NCBI GenBank assembly: GCA_020054235.1
Contig: JAGVLQ010000002.1
Span: forward strand, 27,992-91,991
Direction: 5' to 3'
DNA: 64,000 bases
Source: Candidatus Babeliales bacterium
Lineage (GTDB): Bacteria > Babelota > Babeliae > Babelales > JACPOV01
Shown: one piece after another, positions 7,731 to 17,387 of the stretch
Layout: each line of letters begins with the position of its first letter
Numbering within the stretch: position 1 is the stretch's first letter
Notes under the pieces: model-generated
Told to the model about the DNA's origin: nothing
What the model saw: only the letters and a program-made list of their open reading frames with translations
Databases searched by the model: none
Position numbers and translations under genes: made by a program

Positions 7731-9281
7731 TTATTTCATTTTTCCAAGCGTATCTTTTAATTTTTTTAACTCATTAGTGAGATTTTGCAAAGACTGCGTC
7801 AAAACCCCTAATTGTTGCTGTTGTGGTGTTACGACCGGTGTCACTGGGGTTACCGGCTGCACAGGTGCCGTTGCTTCAATAATAGATTTAATATTTTCCA
7901 TTAATTCTGGCGTTGGATTTATGGGGTCAGGCTTTGCATAAACATTATCTAGATAGATATTAAGATTATTCTCTAATATTGTATTTTTCGCCAATGTCGT
8001 ACCATTAATATTATCCGCAATAGAGAACATCTGTTTAAGAAAACCAATATCCTCTTCTTTGTTACGCCATGTTTTGCCCGGTTCAGGGCGGTACACTAAG
8101 ATTACTTCCAAGCCTGCCTTTTTTATAATATCTTTAAATTCAGAATTATTCATAGCATCAGCCAGCCACGCCATTTTATTACGAAAAGCACTGGCACCCA
8201 TAAGCGTTAAATAAACTTTTGTTTTGCCAAGGTATGCCGCAGATTTTAAGGTGCCCAGATAAGAACCTTTTAAAATCATGGTACAAAAATTAATAAGCCA
8301 CCGTTGATTTAAATCATTATCAGGAAAAATCTTTGAATCGCGCAAGTTATATGCTGATGAAAAAATAAGATTTACTATTTGCGTTTTGTTTATATTAACA
8401 GTAATACGATCAGCATTTAGATCAATCGACAATCGCTTTTGCAATTCGTTGCCATCCGGTTTTTTAAAAGGTCGATTAGTCTGACCAAGTGATGCTACAA
8501 TATTACTGTGCACTCCTAAACCAACCTTTGCAATATCATTAGCTTGTTGTTTAGTATCATAATTTTCTTGATTCCAGGCATAACGAAAATCTTGAATGTA
8601 TCCTTTTGGGATATATTGACCATATTTACCTGTTTTGTAACTAGCTGCTCCTAACAAATTCTCAAGCAAGTAAAAAATTTTTTCCATAAAATATTTGCGA
8701 TAAATTGTTGCTGCTGCCGTGCATACCGAAATAATTTCTCCTTGTGCCGCAGCAGGAAACATATTGCTAATTAATGCTTCATGCCTTGCCATACCGCCTT
8801 CTAAAGGACCCCAAAAAGTGGAAGCAACCTGAAATACGGCATTGTAATTTCCCGGTTGCTCAATCAAATAACGCACATCGGTTAATTCTGGCTTATTTGG
8901 ATTATGAATTAAAATTTTAAAGCTGCCTTTCGACTGCGCTGGAAATTTTTTCTGCTCAAGCTTTTTATCCAAATCACCATTGGTTAAAAACTCAAAATTT
9001 CCTTGCCAAATTGCTGCACGGCGCGGATAAGCTTTAATCCATGCATCTTTTTGATCCAATTTAAACGTGTCTAATTTACCGGTATTAGTATTCCAGCTAT
9101 ATTGTTTTCTAAAGGTAGCTTCATCCATACCGACAATATCTTGGAAGAAGTCTCTTGCCATAATATAATCTTCATTTTGTTCTTTGATTATCCTCGGTTC
9201 ATTATTCATCATTGTCCAAGAAAAACTGGAATTCAAAAAAAACATTGCTAATGCAATAGTTTTTGTTATCCTAACGTTCAT
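7731..9281 (-). CDS. Secreted protein of unknown function inserted between umuD and umuC
   Basis: 516 residues with GGAGAAATA before the ATG and an N-terminal signal peptide (MNVRITKTIALAMFFLNSSFS, then WTMM). The body is mixed alpha/beta with no family I recognise. The C-terminal 60 residues hold a Pro/Val/Thr-rich linker (PVQPVTPVTPVV), a QQQQ stretch and a short leucine-rich coiled coil. Its stop is three bases from that of umuD. It faces umuC with a 34-base gap, so it splits what is normally one operon. An exported or surface role is inferred from the signal peptide alone. Confidence 0.75.
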   Translation of the reverse strand: MNVRITKTIALAMFFLNSSFSWTMMNNEPRIIKEQNEDYIMARDFFQDIVGMDEATFRKQYSWNTNTGKLDTFKLDQKDAWIKAYPRRAAIWQGNFEFLTNGDLDKKLEQKKFPAQSKGSFKILIHNPNKPELTDVRYLIEQPGNYNAVFQVASTFWGPLEGGMARHEALISNMFPAAAQGEIISVCTAAATIYRKYFMEKIFYLLENLLGAASYKTGKYGQYIPKGYIQDFRYAWNQENYDTKQQANDIAKVGLGVHSNIVASLGQTNRPFKKPDGNELQKRLSIDLNADRITVNINKTQIVNLIFSSAYNLRDSKIFPDNDLNQRWLINFCTMILKGSYLGTLKSAAYLGKTKVYLTLMGASAFRNKMAWLADAMNNSEFKDIIKKAGLEVILVYRPEPGKTWRNKEEDIGFLKQMFSIADNINGTTLAKNTILENNLNIYLDNVYAKPDPINPTPELMENIKSIIEATAPVQPVTPVTPVVTPQQQQLGVLTQSLQNLTNELKKLKDTLGKMK

Positions 9282-9315
9282 TATTTCTCCACCGTTTTAA
9301 CGATAATTTTTTCTC

Positions 9316-10575
9316 ATGACTTTATATGCTCTTATTGATTGTAATAATTTTTATGTTTCATGCGAAAGAGTTTTTAATCCAAAACTCAACAACAAGCCGA
9401 TTGTTGTACTTTCTAATAATGACGGCTGCATTATTGCTCGCTCAAATGAAGCTAAAGCACTGGGCATTCCAATGGGTGCACCGCTCTTTGAATATCAAGC
9501 CTTGTTGCACAGGCATAAAGTAGTTGTCTATTCTTCAAACTATGCTTTGTATGGGGATATGTCAACGCGGGTTATGTCAACCCTCGCGCAGTTCTGCCCT
9601 GACATAGAAGTATATTCTATCGATGAAGCTTTTTTATTGCTCAAATTTCCTTCATCGGCAAATCTGCATGAATATGCCTTAACCATTCGCAACCAGGTTA
9701 TGCGTTGGACCGGCATTCCCATTTCTGTTGGTATTGCGCCAACCAAAACATTGGCTAAAATTGCAAACCGGATTGCTAAAAAAGAACCGTCCTACAAGAG
9801 CGTTTTCTTGTTGCCAGAAAATCCTGATTCAATTTTAAAATCGGTTGCAGTTACTGATATTTGGGGCGTTGGAAGACACTATACTAAATTGTTACAGCGT
9901 TTTGGCATTCATACAGCTTATGATTTAAAATACACTGATGACCGATGGATAAAAAAAAGGATGACCATCTGTGGTTTACGTACAGTGCATGAACTACGCG
10001 GCATTGCCTGCTTTGCTTTAGATGAAAATCCTGAGCGAAAACAATCAATTGCCTGCACACGTTCTTTTGGAAAACCAACCTCTGAGTTAAAAGATTTAAA
10101 AGAAGCTGTAGCCAACTATACCGCGCGTGCTGCACAAAAGTTACGGACACAAAAATCCCTTGCTTGTGCATTGTACGTATTTATTACCACCAAACATTAC
10201 AGCCGCTATCGCTATGCAAAAGGCATCTGTATTCCTCTTTCCGTAGCAACATCCTATACGCCAACGCTCATTGAATACGCACATCGCGGCTTGACAGCAA
10301 TTTATAAATCAGAATATTACTACAAAAAAGCAGGCGTAATTTTGCTTGATTTTGTTGATGAGCAGCATGCCCAAACAGATTTATTTGTGCCATTGCCTTC
10401 TGAAAATCAGAAAAAATTTATGTGCACATTTGATCAAATAAACAAAAAATGGGGTAGAAAAACGGTACACTTTGCCGCTGAAGGCATTAAAAAACCTTGG
10501 CTTATGAGACAATCACAAAAATCAGCGCCATTTACAACAGATTGGGATAACTTGCTCAAGATTAATCTTCTTTAA
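9316..10575 (+). CDS. umuC: UmuC, Y-family catalytic subunit of DNA polymerase V
   Basis: 419 residues, typical for UmuC. The Y-family palm carries the metal ligands in [11 protein letters not shown] (8-18) and SIDEAF. The [18 protein letters not shown] motif and the little-finger region follow. UmuC extends DNA past lesions when bound to two UmuD' subunits. The start has only a weak Shine-Dalgarno sequence, and the gene has lost direct linkage with umuD, so it must have its own promoter or be read from further upstream. No damage to the reading frame is visible. Confidence 0.95.
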   Translation: MTLYALIDCNNFYVSCERVFNPKLNNKPIVVLSNNDGCIIARSNEAKALGIPMGAPLFEYQALLHRHKVVVYSSNYALYGDMSTRVMSTLAQFCPDIEVYSIDEAFLLLKFPSSANLHEYALTIRNQVMRWTGIPISVGIAPTKTLAKIANRIAKKEPSYKSVFLLPENPDSILKSVAVTDIWGVGRHYTKLLQRFGIHTAYDLKYTDDRWIKKRMTICGLRTVHELRGIACFALDENPERKQSIACTRSFGKPTSELKDLKEAVANYTARAAQKLRTQKSLACALYVFITTKHYSRYRYAKGICIPLSVATSYTPTLIEYAHRGLTAIYKSEYYYKKAGVILLDFVDEQHAQTDLFVPLPSENQKKFMCTFDQINKKWGRKTVHFAAEGIKKPWLMRQSQKSAPFTTDWDNLLKINLL

Positions 10576-10678
10576 AAATTTTCTATTTTTACTTGCCAAG
10601 TGCTTGATTTATTTGCTTGTATAAAAAGTGCTATAAAAAAACTTGCAATCAAAAAATACAAAAGTGTAAAAGGAGAAT

Positions 10679-11959
10679 ATGAAAATACGCTGTTTTTTGG
10701 TTATTTTTTTTATAGGAGCTTTACAGGCAGAGAATGCTTTTGAAATTCCAACCTTTACCGAACATGTTTACAAGCGCTATTACTTTATTGCGCGCTTAGA
10801 AAAAACCATGGAATTTTTTGTATTTTTAAAAGAACATAATTATTTTTCCATTGATACAGCATGCATTAAAAAAATCTATGCCTACAAATATTATTTTGTG
10901 CACGAGGTTATAACAAAAACTATTGATAATTTAGTTGCATCAAATTCGATCGAACCACTTTTTGAAACATGGTTTGAATTTCGCTCTTATAAATATCTTT
11001 ATGATGAGATCTTTTTGCAAGAATTTACCAAATTGATTTTGCTCTTTTCAGAAAGAATTCTTTCCCATACCATGCAGCATCAAGAAGAACCTTTTTTTAA
11101 TAGTGGAAAAATTCAAGCAATGTTGGAAAGTGGCTTCAGGGCTCCTGAAGTGGAACAACTTGAGTATATTGATTTTATAATAGATTTTTTACAAAAAATA
11201 ATTTTAAAAAATAAATCAATTTTTACAAAATTATCAATTTGGCGTGGTTATCTTAAAAAAAATTATACACAAGCAGTTTCTCAACGATTGTATTTTCTTA
11301 ATCGTTTACAAAAACCTGTTTCGCTAATTTTAGAATTTTATAAAAAGCCTACCGTATGTTTTCAAACAATACGTGCGTGTTCCTTGATCTTTGATAACAA
11401 AGCAACATTTAGCCACGAACGGATCAACCTATGCATTGTGGCTATGGAAAAAGAATGTTCATTAGAACCATTTGTTGAGCTTTGGCATGACTTTAAACAT
11501 TATAAGTACTTAGATGATGACCTTTTTATAAAAGAATTTTCCAAAGCTATTTTTATTCTCGAAAAAAATATTATCATTAATGGTTTAGCATTCGAACCTA
11601 TTAAAAGAAATTCATTTGATTTTTTATTAGGATTGTATGAAAAAATTGATGCACTTCCATTAGAAGAAATTTTAAATGCTATTGATTTGCTTGCACATGA
11701 ACTACCACTTATTAGTCAAAAATATGAGCTTGAAACTGATATGACCTGGAAGCAATGGTTCAAAAAATATTGGTGGGCACCACCTCTTATTCTTGGCACC
11801 ATTGGCTTGAAATTCTTGCTGACCGTTAAAAATATCAAAATTGTGATGAATTTATTAAAACCAAATTCGGAACACGATTATTTAGAAAATTTGGAAGTTG
11901 AAAATAATGAAACAACTTTTGAAAGTTATTCTTCTGATCCATCTACACGAATATCATGA
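10679..11959 (+). CDS. Secreted protein with internal duplication and C-terminal membrane helix
   Basis: 426 residues with AAAAGGAG before the ATG and a signal peptide (MKIRCFLVIFFIGALQA). Two segments repeat each other: IEPLFETWFEFRSYKYLYDE..FLQEFTKLI near residue 95 and LEPFVELWHDFKHYKYLDDD..FIKEFSKAI near residue 260. This indicates an ancient internal duplication of a helical module of about 165 residues. A hydrophobic stretch near residue 370 (WWAPPLILGTIGLKFLL) probably anchors the protein, leaving a short acidic tail. I recognise no family. The 3' end overlaps the convergent ymdB gene by 34 bases. Confidence 0.75.
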   Translation: MKIRCFLVIFFIGALQAENAFEIPTFTEHVYKRYYFIARLEKTMEFFVFLKEHNYFSIDTACIKKIYAYKYYFVHEVITKTIDNLVASNSIEPLFETWFEFRSYKYLYDEIFLQEFTKLILLFSERILSHTMQHQEEPFFNSGKIQAMLESGFRAPEVEQLEYIDFIIDFLQKIILKNKSIFTKLSIWRGYLKKNYTQAVSQRLYFLNRLQKPVSLILEFYKKPTVCFQTIRACSLIFDNKATFSHERINLCIVAMEKECSLEPFVELWHDFKHYKYLDDDLFIKEFSKAIFILEKNIIINGLAFEPIKRNSFDFLLGLYEKIDALPLEEILNAIDLLAHELPLISQKYELETDMTWKQWFKKYWWAPPLILGTIGLKFLLTVKNIKIVMNLLKPNSEHDYLENLEVENNETTFESYSSDPSTRIS

Positions 11960-12753
11960 TCAACTATTTTTATGCGCTCAATATGGAGGGATTTACCGGT
12001 TTCCACATCGATTTCAACCCAAACACCGCATAAAATCATAGGGCCTTGATCTTCAACAACAAATTTTACAGGCATTTGTGTGAGAAAATTTTCAATAATC
12101 GGTTCTTTTTTCATGCCAAGCATTGAATGTAGAGCTCCTGCCATGCCCGCATCAGTCATAAAAGCAGTACCTTGTGGCAAAATGCGTTCATCAGTGGTTT
12201 GCACATGCGTATGCGTACCAACGACAGCGCTCACGCGGCCATCAAGATAAAAACCAAGGCCAATTTTTTCTGAGGTTGCCTCGGCGTGAAAATCAACAAA
12301 AATTACTTTGGTTTTAGTGCGTAAAAAACTGAGTACCGTATCCATGGTTTTAAAAGGGTCACTCAAATGATCCCGCATAAAAGTGCGCCCTTGTACATTG
12401 ACCACGCCAATGGTGACACCGTTGCAATTAAAAGTTGTTACGCCGGAACCCGGGCACTGGGCCGGATAGTTTTCCGGCCGCAATAAATCATCATGCATTT
12501 GCAAATATTCAGTAATTTCTCGATAGCGCCAAATATGATTACCTGTAGTAACTACATCAACGTAATTGTGGCGAAAAAATTTTACAATGCGTGGTGTTAT
12601 GCCACGACCCTTTGAACTATTTTCGCCATTTACAATTATTGCATCAATTTTGTGTTTTTCTTTTAATGCTTTAACATGTTTTTGAAACACCGCGCGGCCA
12701 GGTGCACCAACAATATCACCAAAAAAAAGTATGCGAACTGTTTTCATACTCAT
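11926..12753 (-). CDS. ymdB: YmdB/TIGR00282 family metallophosphoesterase
   Basis: 275 residues. The family hydrolyses 2',3'-cyclic nucleotides; in Bacillus it influences biofilm and motility gene expression and is linked to RNase Y. Metal-binding motifs are visible: FFGDIVG, NGENSS, TGNHIW, DFHAEATSEK and GTHTHVQT. The ATG at 12753 overlaps the rny stop as ATGA, so the two are co-translated; the rny-ymdB pair is conserved in many bacteria. A second ATG lies two codons in. The 3' end overlaps the convergent secreted gene by 34 bases. Confidence 0.94.
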   Translation of the reverse strand: MSMKTVRILFFGDIVGAPGRAVFQKHVKALKEKHKIDAIIVNGENSSKGRGITPRIVKFFRHNYVDVVTTGNHIWRYREITEYLQMHDDLLRPENYPAQCPGSGVTTFNCNGVTIGVVNVQGRTFMRDHLSDPFKTMDTVLSFLRTKTKVIFVDFHAEATSEKIGLGFYLDGRVSAVVGTHTHVQTTDERILPQGTAFMTDAGMAGALHSMLGMKKEPIIENFLTQMPVKFVVEDQGPMILCGVWVEIDVETGKSLHIERIKIVDHDIRVDGSEE

Positions 12754-14318
12754 CTCGCGTATTCAATAGATCGTTTTTCACGAATAACGTTAACTTTAAT
12801 TTGTCCCGGAAAGGTCATCTCTTTTTCAATCCTGCGGGCAATGTCTCGAGCTAATATTGCTGCTTTTTCATCATCAAGAAAATCTTCTTCAACAATAATG
12901 CGCACTTCACGCCCAGCTTGCAATGCAAACGATTTTTTCACACCTTCAAAACCTGATGCTATTTCTTCAAGCTTTTCTAGACGCTTGATGTATGCCGTTA
13001 ATGTTTCACGACGCGCACCTGGACGTGATGCAGAAATAGTATCAGCAATCATAACAATCGGACCATAAATTGAAGAAAATGGCACTTCTTCATGATGTGC
13101 TGCAATAGCATTCACTACAATTGGATCTTCACCGCAGCGTTTTGCAATATCAGCACCAATAGAAGCATGCGGCCCTTCAACTTCTGCGCTTACTGCTTTA
13201 CCAATATCATGCAAAAGACCGGCACGTAGTGCCATTTGACCATCAAGACCAAGTTCTTGAGCAATCATACGGGCAAATAGACCAACCTCTTTGCTATGCA
13301 CCAAAACATTTTGTGAAAAACTAGTTCTGAAATGTAATTTGCCAAGCAAAGTAACAATTTCAGGATGAACGCCTTGTAAATTCAGTTCAAGAATTGCTTC
13401 TTTACCTATTTCTTCTATGATTTCATCGATTTCTTTTTCACATTGTGCAACCGTTTCTTCAATACGCGAAGGATTAATTCTTCCGTCAGAAATAAGTTTT
13501 TCAAGAGTTCTTCGGGCTACTTCTCGGCGCACAGGATTAAAGCCAGAAATGGTGATAATTTCAGGCGTTTCACCAATTACAAACTCCATACCGGTTGCCA
13601 TTTCAAGAGCCTTAATATTTCTTCCTTCTTTTCCGATTATTCTTCCCTTCATTTCTTCATTTGGCAAATGAACAATACCAGATGAATGTGGCGTCACTTG
13701 TTCTGAAATATAGCGCTGCATAGCTGTTACAACAATATTAACAGCTTTATCTTTTGCAATCTGCTTTGTTTCTTCTTCTACTTTCTGTACCCACTTTTCG
13801 CTACTTAATCGTACTTCTGCTTCAAGTGTACTCATAAGCTCTTTGCGGGCATCTTCGCGCGTAATACCAGAAATTGTTTCTAATTTGACAATAAGTTCAT
13901 CAAATAAGGTTTTGATTTTATGTTCATTGACGCGAATTTTATCACTAGTACGCGAGAGGTTTCGTTCTCGTTGCTGAAGTTCTGTACTGATTTCTTCTAA
14001 GCGTTGTTCTTTTTTTTCAAGGCTTTCATATTTCGCATTAATTTTATTTTGAAAGCGTTCCAATTCAAGGCGCTCGCGCTTAACTTCAAGTTCGAATTCA
14101 TTTCTACGTTTGTGAATTTCATCTTTTAACTTAACTAAAGCTTCGCGACGTTCATTTTCTATGTCACGTTTTGCGTTGCGCCATTTTTCTTGCGCCTGGC
14201 CCAAAAGTTCTGAAGCAAGAGAAAAACGTTTTTTAACAAAGAATAATAGTACCAAGCCCAGCACAATGCTGATGGTACCTATTATACTCATAATTTCTGA
14301 AAGCATTATACCTATCAT
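12750..14318 (-). CDS. rny: Ribonuclease Y
   Basis: 522 residues, normal for RNase Y, the membrane-anchored endonuclease that starts mRNA decay in many bacteria lacking RNase E. In order: an N-terminal membrane helix (about 5-25), a long charged coiled coil (about 30-210), a KH domain (HLPNEEMKGRIIGKEGRNIKALE), and an HD domain with the His-Asp pair in LLHDIGKA and a downstream AAHHEE. AGGAAATAAG precedes the ATG. It forms an operon with ymdB (ATGA overlap). Confidence 0.96.
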   Translation of the reverse strand: MIGIMLSEIMSIIGTISIVLGLVLLFFVKKRFSLASELLGQAQEKWRNAKRDIENERREALVKLKDEIHKRRNEFELEVKRERLELERFQNKINAKYESLEKKEQRLEEISTELQQRERNLSRTSDKIRVNEHKIKTLFDELIVKLETISGITREDARKELMSTLEAEVRLSSEKWVQKVEEETKQIAKDKAVNIVVTAMQRYISEQVTPHSSGIVHLPNEEMKGRIIGKEGRNIKALEMATGMEFVIGETPEIITISGFNPVRREVARRTLEKLISDGRINPSRIEETVAQCEKEIDEIIEEIGKEAILELNLQGVHPEIVTLLGKLHFRTSFSQNVLVHSKEVGLFARMIAQELGLDGQMALRAGLLHDIGKAVSAEVEGPHASIGADIAKRCGEDPIVVNAIAAHHEEVPFSSIYGPIVMIADTISASRPGARRETLTAYIKRLEKLEEIASGFEGVKKSFALQAGREVRIIVEEDFLDDEKAAILARDIARRIEKEMTFPGQIKVNVIREKRSIEYAR

Positions 14319-14515
14319 CTTATTTCCTATTTGAATTATTAATTAAAGTTCAAACTAAAATTGCCATCTCTATGTGGCACCAATTTATTGTATCATATTT
14401 TTGACTAAATGAGGACTGGTAAAAGATGAAATGGAGCATGAAGGAAATGGTCAACAGGCAAAAAAGACTAACCAGGTTTCAAAAAGTTTTTACCTATAAA
14501 CCTATTCAGTTGGTA

Positions 14516-14806
14516 TTATAACGATAATTGCATTATTTCACGATCAATAGCCAGAATTAATTCAAGCTCACGCTTGCTTACATTTTCTTGTAAAGCTTGA
14601 CAGGCAAGTAATTTGCTTGCGCATTGCAATGCTGCCAGAACGGCAACTTTTTGACCATCTATATTCTTAGCTTTTTGTGCTATTTCTTTCATTAAAGAAT
14701 CTAGAAGTCTAGCAGCATTTACAACAAGCAATTCAGGCTCATCGGTAATTACCGTATAGGCTTGGCCTAAAATGGTGAGGGTATATTTTTTTGCTTCAGT
14801 ATTCAT
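14516..14806 (-). CDS. zapA: ZapA-like cell-division protein
   Basis: 96 residues. The start (KKYTLTILGQAYTVITDEPE) and following helix (LLVVNAARLLDSLMKEI) match ZapA, the small protein that bundles FtsZ filaments and forms tetramers through its C-terminal coiled coil. The typical 'KVAVLAALQCASKLL' helix is also present. The ATG overlaps the stop of the preceding coiled-coil gene as ATGA, so the two are co-translated and may act together at the division site. It lies downstream of rplT in a minus-strand run of housekeeping genes. Confidence 0.85.
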   Translation of the reverse strand: MNTEAKKYTLTILGQAYTVITDEPELLVVNAARLLDSLMKEIAQKAKNIDGQKVAVLAALQCASKLLACQALQENVSKRELELILAIDREIMQLSL

Positions 14807-15057
14807 GGTTGTTTTTCGGTTTGCATGAACGCATTAATGCTTTCAATTAAATCCTCAACAACCATTTTAGTACGTGCTTTTTCTTCGCTCAATACTTTAA
14901 TATCTTGTTCATTTCCCAAAACGGTCGATTCAAAAGATTGCAGCTTTTTTTGTAACTGCTTATTTTCTTTATCAACTTTTGCATTTTCAGATTTGAGTTC
15001 TTTAACAAGTATAATAAGCTGTTCTATTTTTTTTTGTAAAGCACTTAATGTTTCCAT
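14803..15057 (-). CDS. Small coiled-coil protein paired with zapA (ZapB-like)
   Basis: 84 residues from the ATG at 15057, preceded by GGGGGAG; a longer reading to 15111 lacks a binding site. Almost the whole protein is a heptad-repeating coiled coil (METLSALQKKIEQLIILVKE onward). Position and ATGA overlap with zapA suggest a division-related partner similar in form to ZapB. The sequence alone cannot prove this, because coiled coils converge in composition. Confidence 0.7.
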   Translation of the reverse strand: METLSALQKKIEQLIILVKELKSENAKVDKENKQLQKKLQSFESTVLGNEQDIKVLSEEKARTKMVVEDLIESINAFMQTEKQP

Positions 15058-15151
15058 TATGCTCCCCCTTTTTATGCATTCATAATACTCACAGTAATTT
15101 TTCCATTCCAAATCCAGTCTAATGATAAACGCAAATTGGTGTCAAGAAAGA

Positions 15152-15499
15152 TTACCCTTTTGCAAGAATAATGAGTTTTTCAAAAATATCTGGCTCATAA
15201 ATAGCAAGTTGGCTCAGCATTTTTCTATTCAAGGCAACATTAGCTTTTTTCATCCCATGCATAAAGGTACTGTAGGACATGTCGTGCTGTTCAGCAGCAG
15301 CACCAATACGTGTGATAAAAAGACCACGCATATTACGTTTTTCCAATTTTCTTCCAGTATAGGCAAAAGCCATAGCGCGCAATAAGGTTTCTTTCGCACG
15401 ACGGAAGATGTTTTTGCGCTGACCCCAATATCCTTTGGTTTCTTTAAGAAGTTTTTTATGTCTTTTTTTGGTTTGAATACCACGTTTTACTCGTGACAT
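15152..15499 (-). CDS. rplT: 50S ribosomal protein L20
   Basis: 115 residues with the family's basic start (MSRVKRGIQTKKRHKKLLKE) and the conserved GYWGQRKNIFRRAKE and YTGRKLEKRNMR blocks. L20 binds 23S rRNA early in assembly and in many bacteria represses its own operon. It is the third gene of the infC-rpmI-rplT unit, in the standard order. Confidence 0.98.
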   Translation of the reverse strand: MSRVKRGIQTKKRHKKLLKETKGYWGQRKNIFRRAKETLLRAMAFAYTGRKLEKRNMRGLFITRIGAAAEQHDMSYSTFMHGMKKANVALNRKMLSQLAIYEPDIFEKLIILAKG

Positions 15500-15529
15500 A
15501 TTAGTTCCTTTGTCTTAATTTAAGCGTAT

Positions 15530-15724
15530 TTAATAAGGTAATAACATTTTAAAATGTCTCATATCACAACAGTCGATATAAGCAGATTCTCCCAGCTGAC
15601 GTTTTCTTTTGCTGCTTTTTTTTGTCAAAATATGACGTTTACCTGCTTTGCAATATTTAATTAAACCACTTTTTAATTTTTTAAAGCGTTTTTTTGCCGC
15701 TGAGTTTGTTTTCATTTTTGGCAT
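15530..15724 (-). CDS. rpmI: 50S ribosomal protein L35
   Basis: 64 residues, the usual size, with the L35 pattern [20 protein letters not shown] and a central [12 protein letters not shown]. It sits between infC and rplT as in most bacteria, 22 bases after infC, and is part of the large ribosomal subunit. Confidence 0.97.
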   Translation of the reverse strand: MPKMKTNSAAKKRFKKLKSGLIKYCKAGKRHILTKKSSKRKRQLGESAYIDCCDMRHFKMLLPY

Positions 15725-15746
15725 AAACTATCTTTCTTCTAACAAT

Positions 15747-16289
15747 TTATTTTTTTAAAATATATATACGCGACCAATTCATTCCTGCTTTGCTTTCTTT
15801 TTCAAACTGCATGTTTGCAAGGTTGTTTTCAGCAAAGGTCTGTTCAATTTTATCAAACATTTCTTGCCCACGTTCCTTAATGGTTGCCATTTCTCTACCA
15901 CGAAACATAAGGGTAATTTTTAAATGTTTTCCTTCAGTTAAAAATTGAATTCCTTGTTTAATTTTCGTTTGGTAGTCATGCTCACCAATTTTGGGACGCA
16001 ACTTAATTTCTTTAATTTGTATAACCTTTTGATGTTTTTTTGCTTCAGCCTGCTTTTTCTTTTTTTCGTATAAAATTTTGCCATAATCTACGATTTTTGC
16101 TATTGGCACACCTTCGCCACCTCGCTCAGTAACCATAACTAAATCAAGATTTGCAGCTTGAGCCATACGTAATGCTTGATCACGAGAAATGACGCCAACA
16201 TTTTCACCTTCAGCGGTAATTACCTGGACCCGCGGTGCACGAATGTGCTCATTAATCGGAAGTGATTTTTCATTCTTCTCGTTCAACAA
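15747..16289 (-). CDS. infC: Translation initiation factor IF-3
   Basis: 180 residues with both IF-3 domains: the N-terminal NEHIRAPRVQVI..GENVGVI block and the C-terminal KIKQGIQFLTEGKHLKITLMFRGREM block. IF-3 checks start codons and keeps ribosomal subunits apart. No AUG is possible before the conserved N-terminus: the only starts are two successive TTG codons at 16289 and 16286, with AAGGA just upstream. A poor start codon in infC is the known basis of its self-regulation in E. coli (AUU there), so UUG here is probably functional and not an error. Confidence 0.95.
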   Translation of the reverse strand: MLNEKNEKSLPINEHIRAPRVQVITAEGENVGVISRDQALRMAQAANLDLVMVTERGGEGVPIAKIVDYGKILYEKKKKQAEAKKHQKVIQIKEIKLRPKIGEHDYQTKIKQGIQFLTEGKHLKITLMFRGREMATIKERGQEMFDKIEQTFAENNLANMQFEKESKAGMNWSRIYILKK

Positions 16290-16313
16290 ATAATCCTTAA
16301 ATAAAAGAGGTTT

Positions 16314-17360
16314 TTATTTTTTTTCTGCTTTTTCTGCGGCTTTTTCTGCCAAGCGCGTTTCTTGTATTTTTTTTCTAATTTTTTCAGCGATATCTTTATG
16401 CTCTTTCAAATAAGCAAGTGCTTGATCTCTTCCTTGCGCAATTTTTTGATCACCCAAAGAAAACCATGCTCCAGATTGGACAATAATATTATAGTGCAAT
16501 GCTGCATCCAAAACATCAAGCTCACGGCTTATGCCCTCACTGAACAAAAGATCTAATTCAACTTTTTTAAAGGGAGGAGCCATTTTGTTTTTTACAACTT
16601 TTATAGCTACACGATTGCCAAAATGATCTTCATTTCTTTTCAAACTCGCAATCCTTCTAACATCCAAACGCAATGATGCATAAAACTTCAAGGCATTTCC
16701 ACCAGTTGTTGTTTCTTTGTTGGCAAAAGGCATGCTGTTAATATTATGACGAATTTGGTTAATGAAAATTAAAACCGTTTTTGACTTATGCACTACTGGA
16801 GTAAGCTTGCGTAAAGCCTGAGACATAAGACGCGCTTGTAACCCAACATGAACATCGCCCATATCGCCTTCCAATTCAGCCTTCGGAACAAGAGCTGCAA
16901 CTGAGTCTATAACGATAATATCGATTGTTCCTGATCGTACTAGCATTTCAGCGATATCTAATGCTTGTTCACCATAATCAGGCTGAGAGATAATAAGATC
17001 ATTTATATTAATACCTAGATTTTCTGCATAGGTTGTATCAAGTGCGTGTTCAGCATCGATATACGCACAAATGCCACCATTTTGCTGTGCCTGTGCAATA
17101 GCATGCATAGCAAGAGTGGTTTTCCCTGAAGCTTCTGGGCCGTATATTTCAACTATTCTTCCGCGAGGAAGGCCTCCGATACCAATTGCATCATCTATCA
17201 ATATTGAACCTGTTGAAATGGCTTCAATATTATTGTTTTTTGACTCTCCCAAAAACATCACCAAGCCTTTGCCATGTTGTTTATCAATCTGGGCAAAAGT
17301 AGCTTCCAATAACTTCTTTTTTATTGTTTTTTCTTTACCGCTATCAGTATTAGTACTCAT
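16314..17360 (-). CDS. recA: Recombinase RecA
   Basis: 348 residues, full length and without intein. Walker A GPEASGKT is at about 74-81, Walker B in [10 protein letters not shown], and the L2-region [27 protein letters not shown] is conserved. The C-terminus is Lys/Glu rich rather than strongly acidic. RecA carries out strand exchange and triggers UmuD self-cleavage, linking it to umuD/umuC at 7.3-10.6 kb. It lies between infC and a ppiD-like gene on the minus strand. Confidence 0.98.
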   Translation of the reverse strand: MSTNTDSGKEKTIKKKLLEATFAQIDKQHGKGLVMFLGESKNNNIEAISTGSILIDDAIGIGGLPRGRIVEIYGPEASGKTTLAMHAIAQAQQNGGICAYIDAEHALDTTYAENLGININDLIISQPDYGEQALDIAEMLVRSGTIDIIVIDSVAALVPKAELEGDMGDVHVGLQARLMSQALRKLTPVVHKSKTVLIFINQIRHNINSMPFANKETTTGGNALKFYASLRLDVRRIASLKRNEDHFGNRVAIKVVKNKMAPPFKKVELDLLFSEGISRELDVLDAALHYNIIVQSGAWFSLGDQKIAQGRDQALAYLKEHKDIAEKIRKKIQETRLAEKAAEKAEKK

Positions 17361-17387
17361 CTAAGCTGCTTTCCGTTTCAATTTTAA

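Noticed and set aside
14803..15111. Longer form of the coiled-coil gene before zapA, starting at 15111
   Set aside because: The GGGGGAG sequence serves the ATG at 15057, and the extension has no coiled-coil character.
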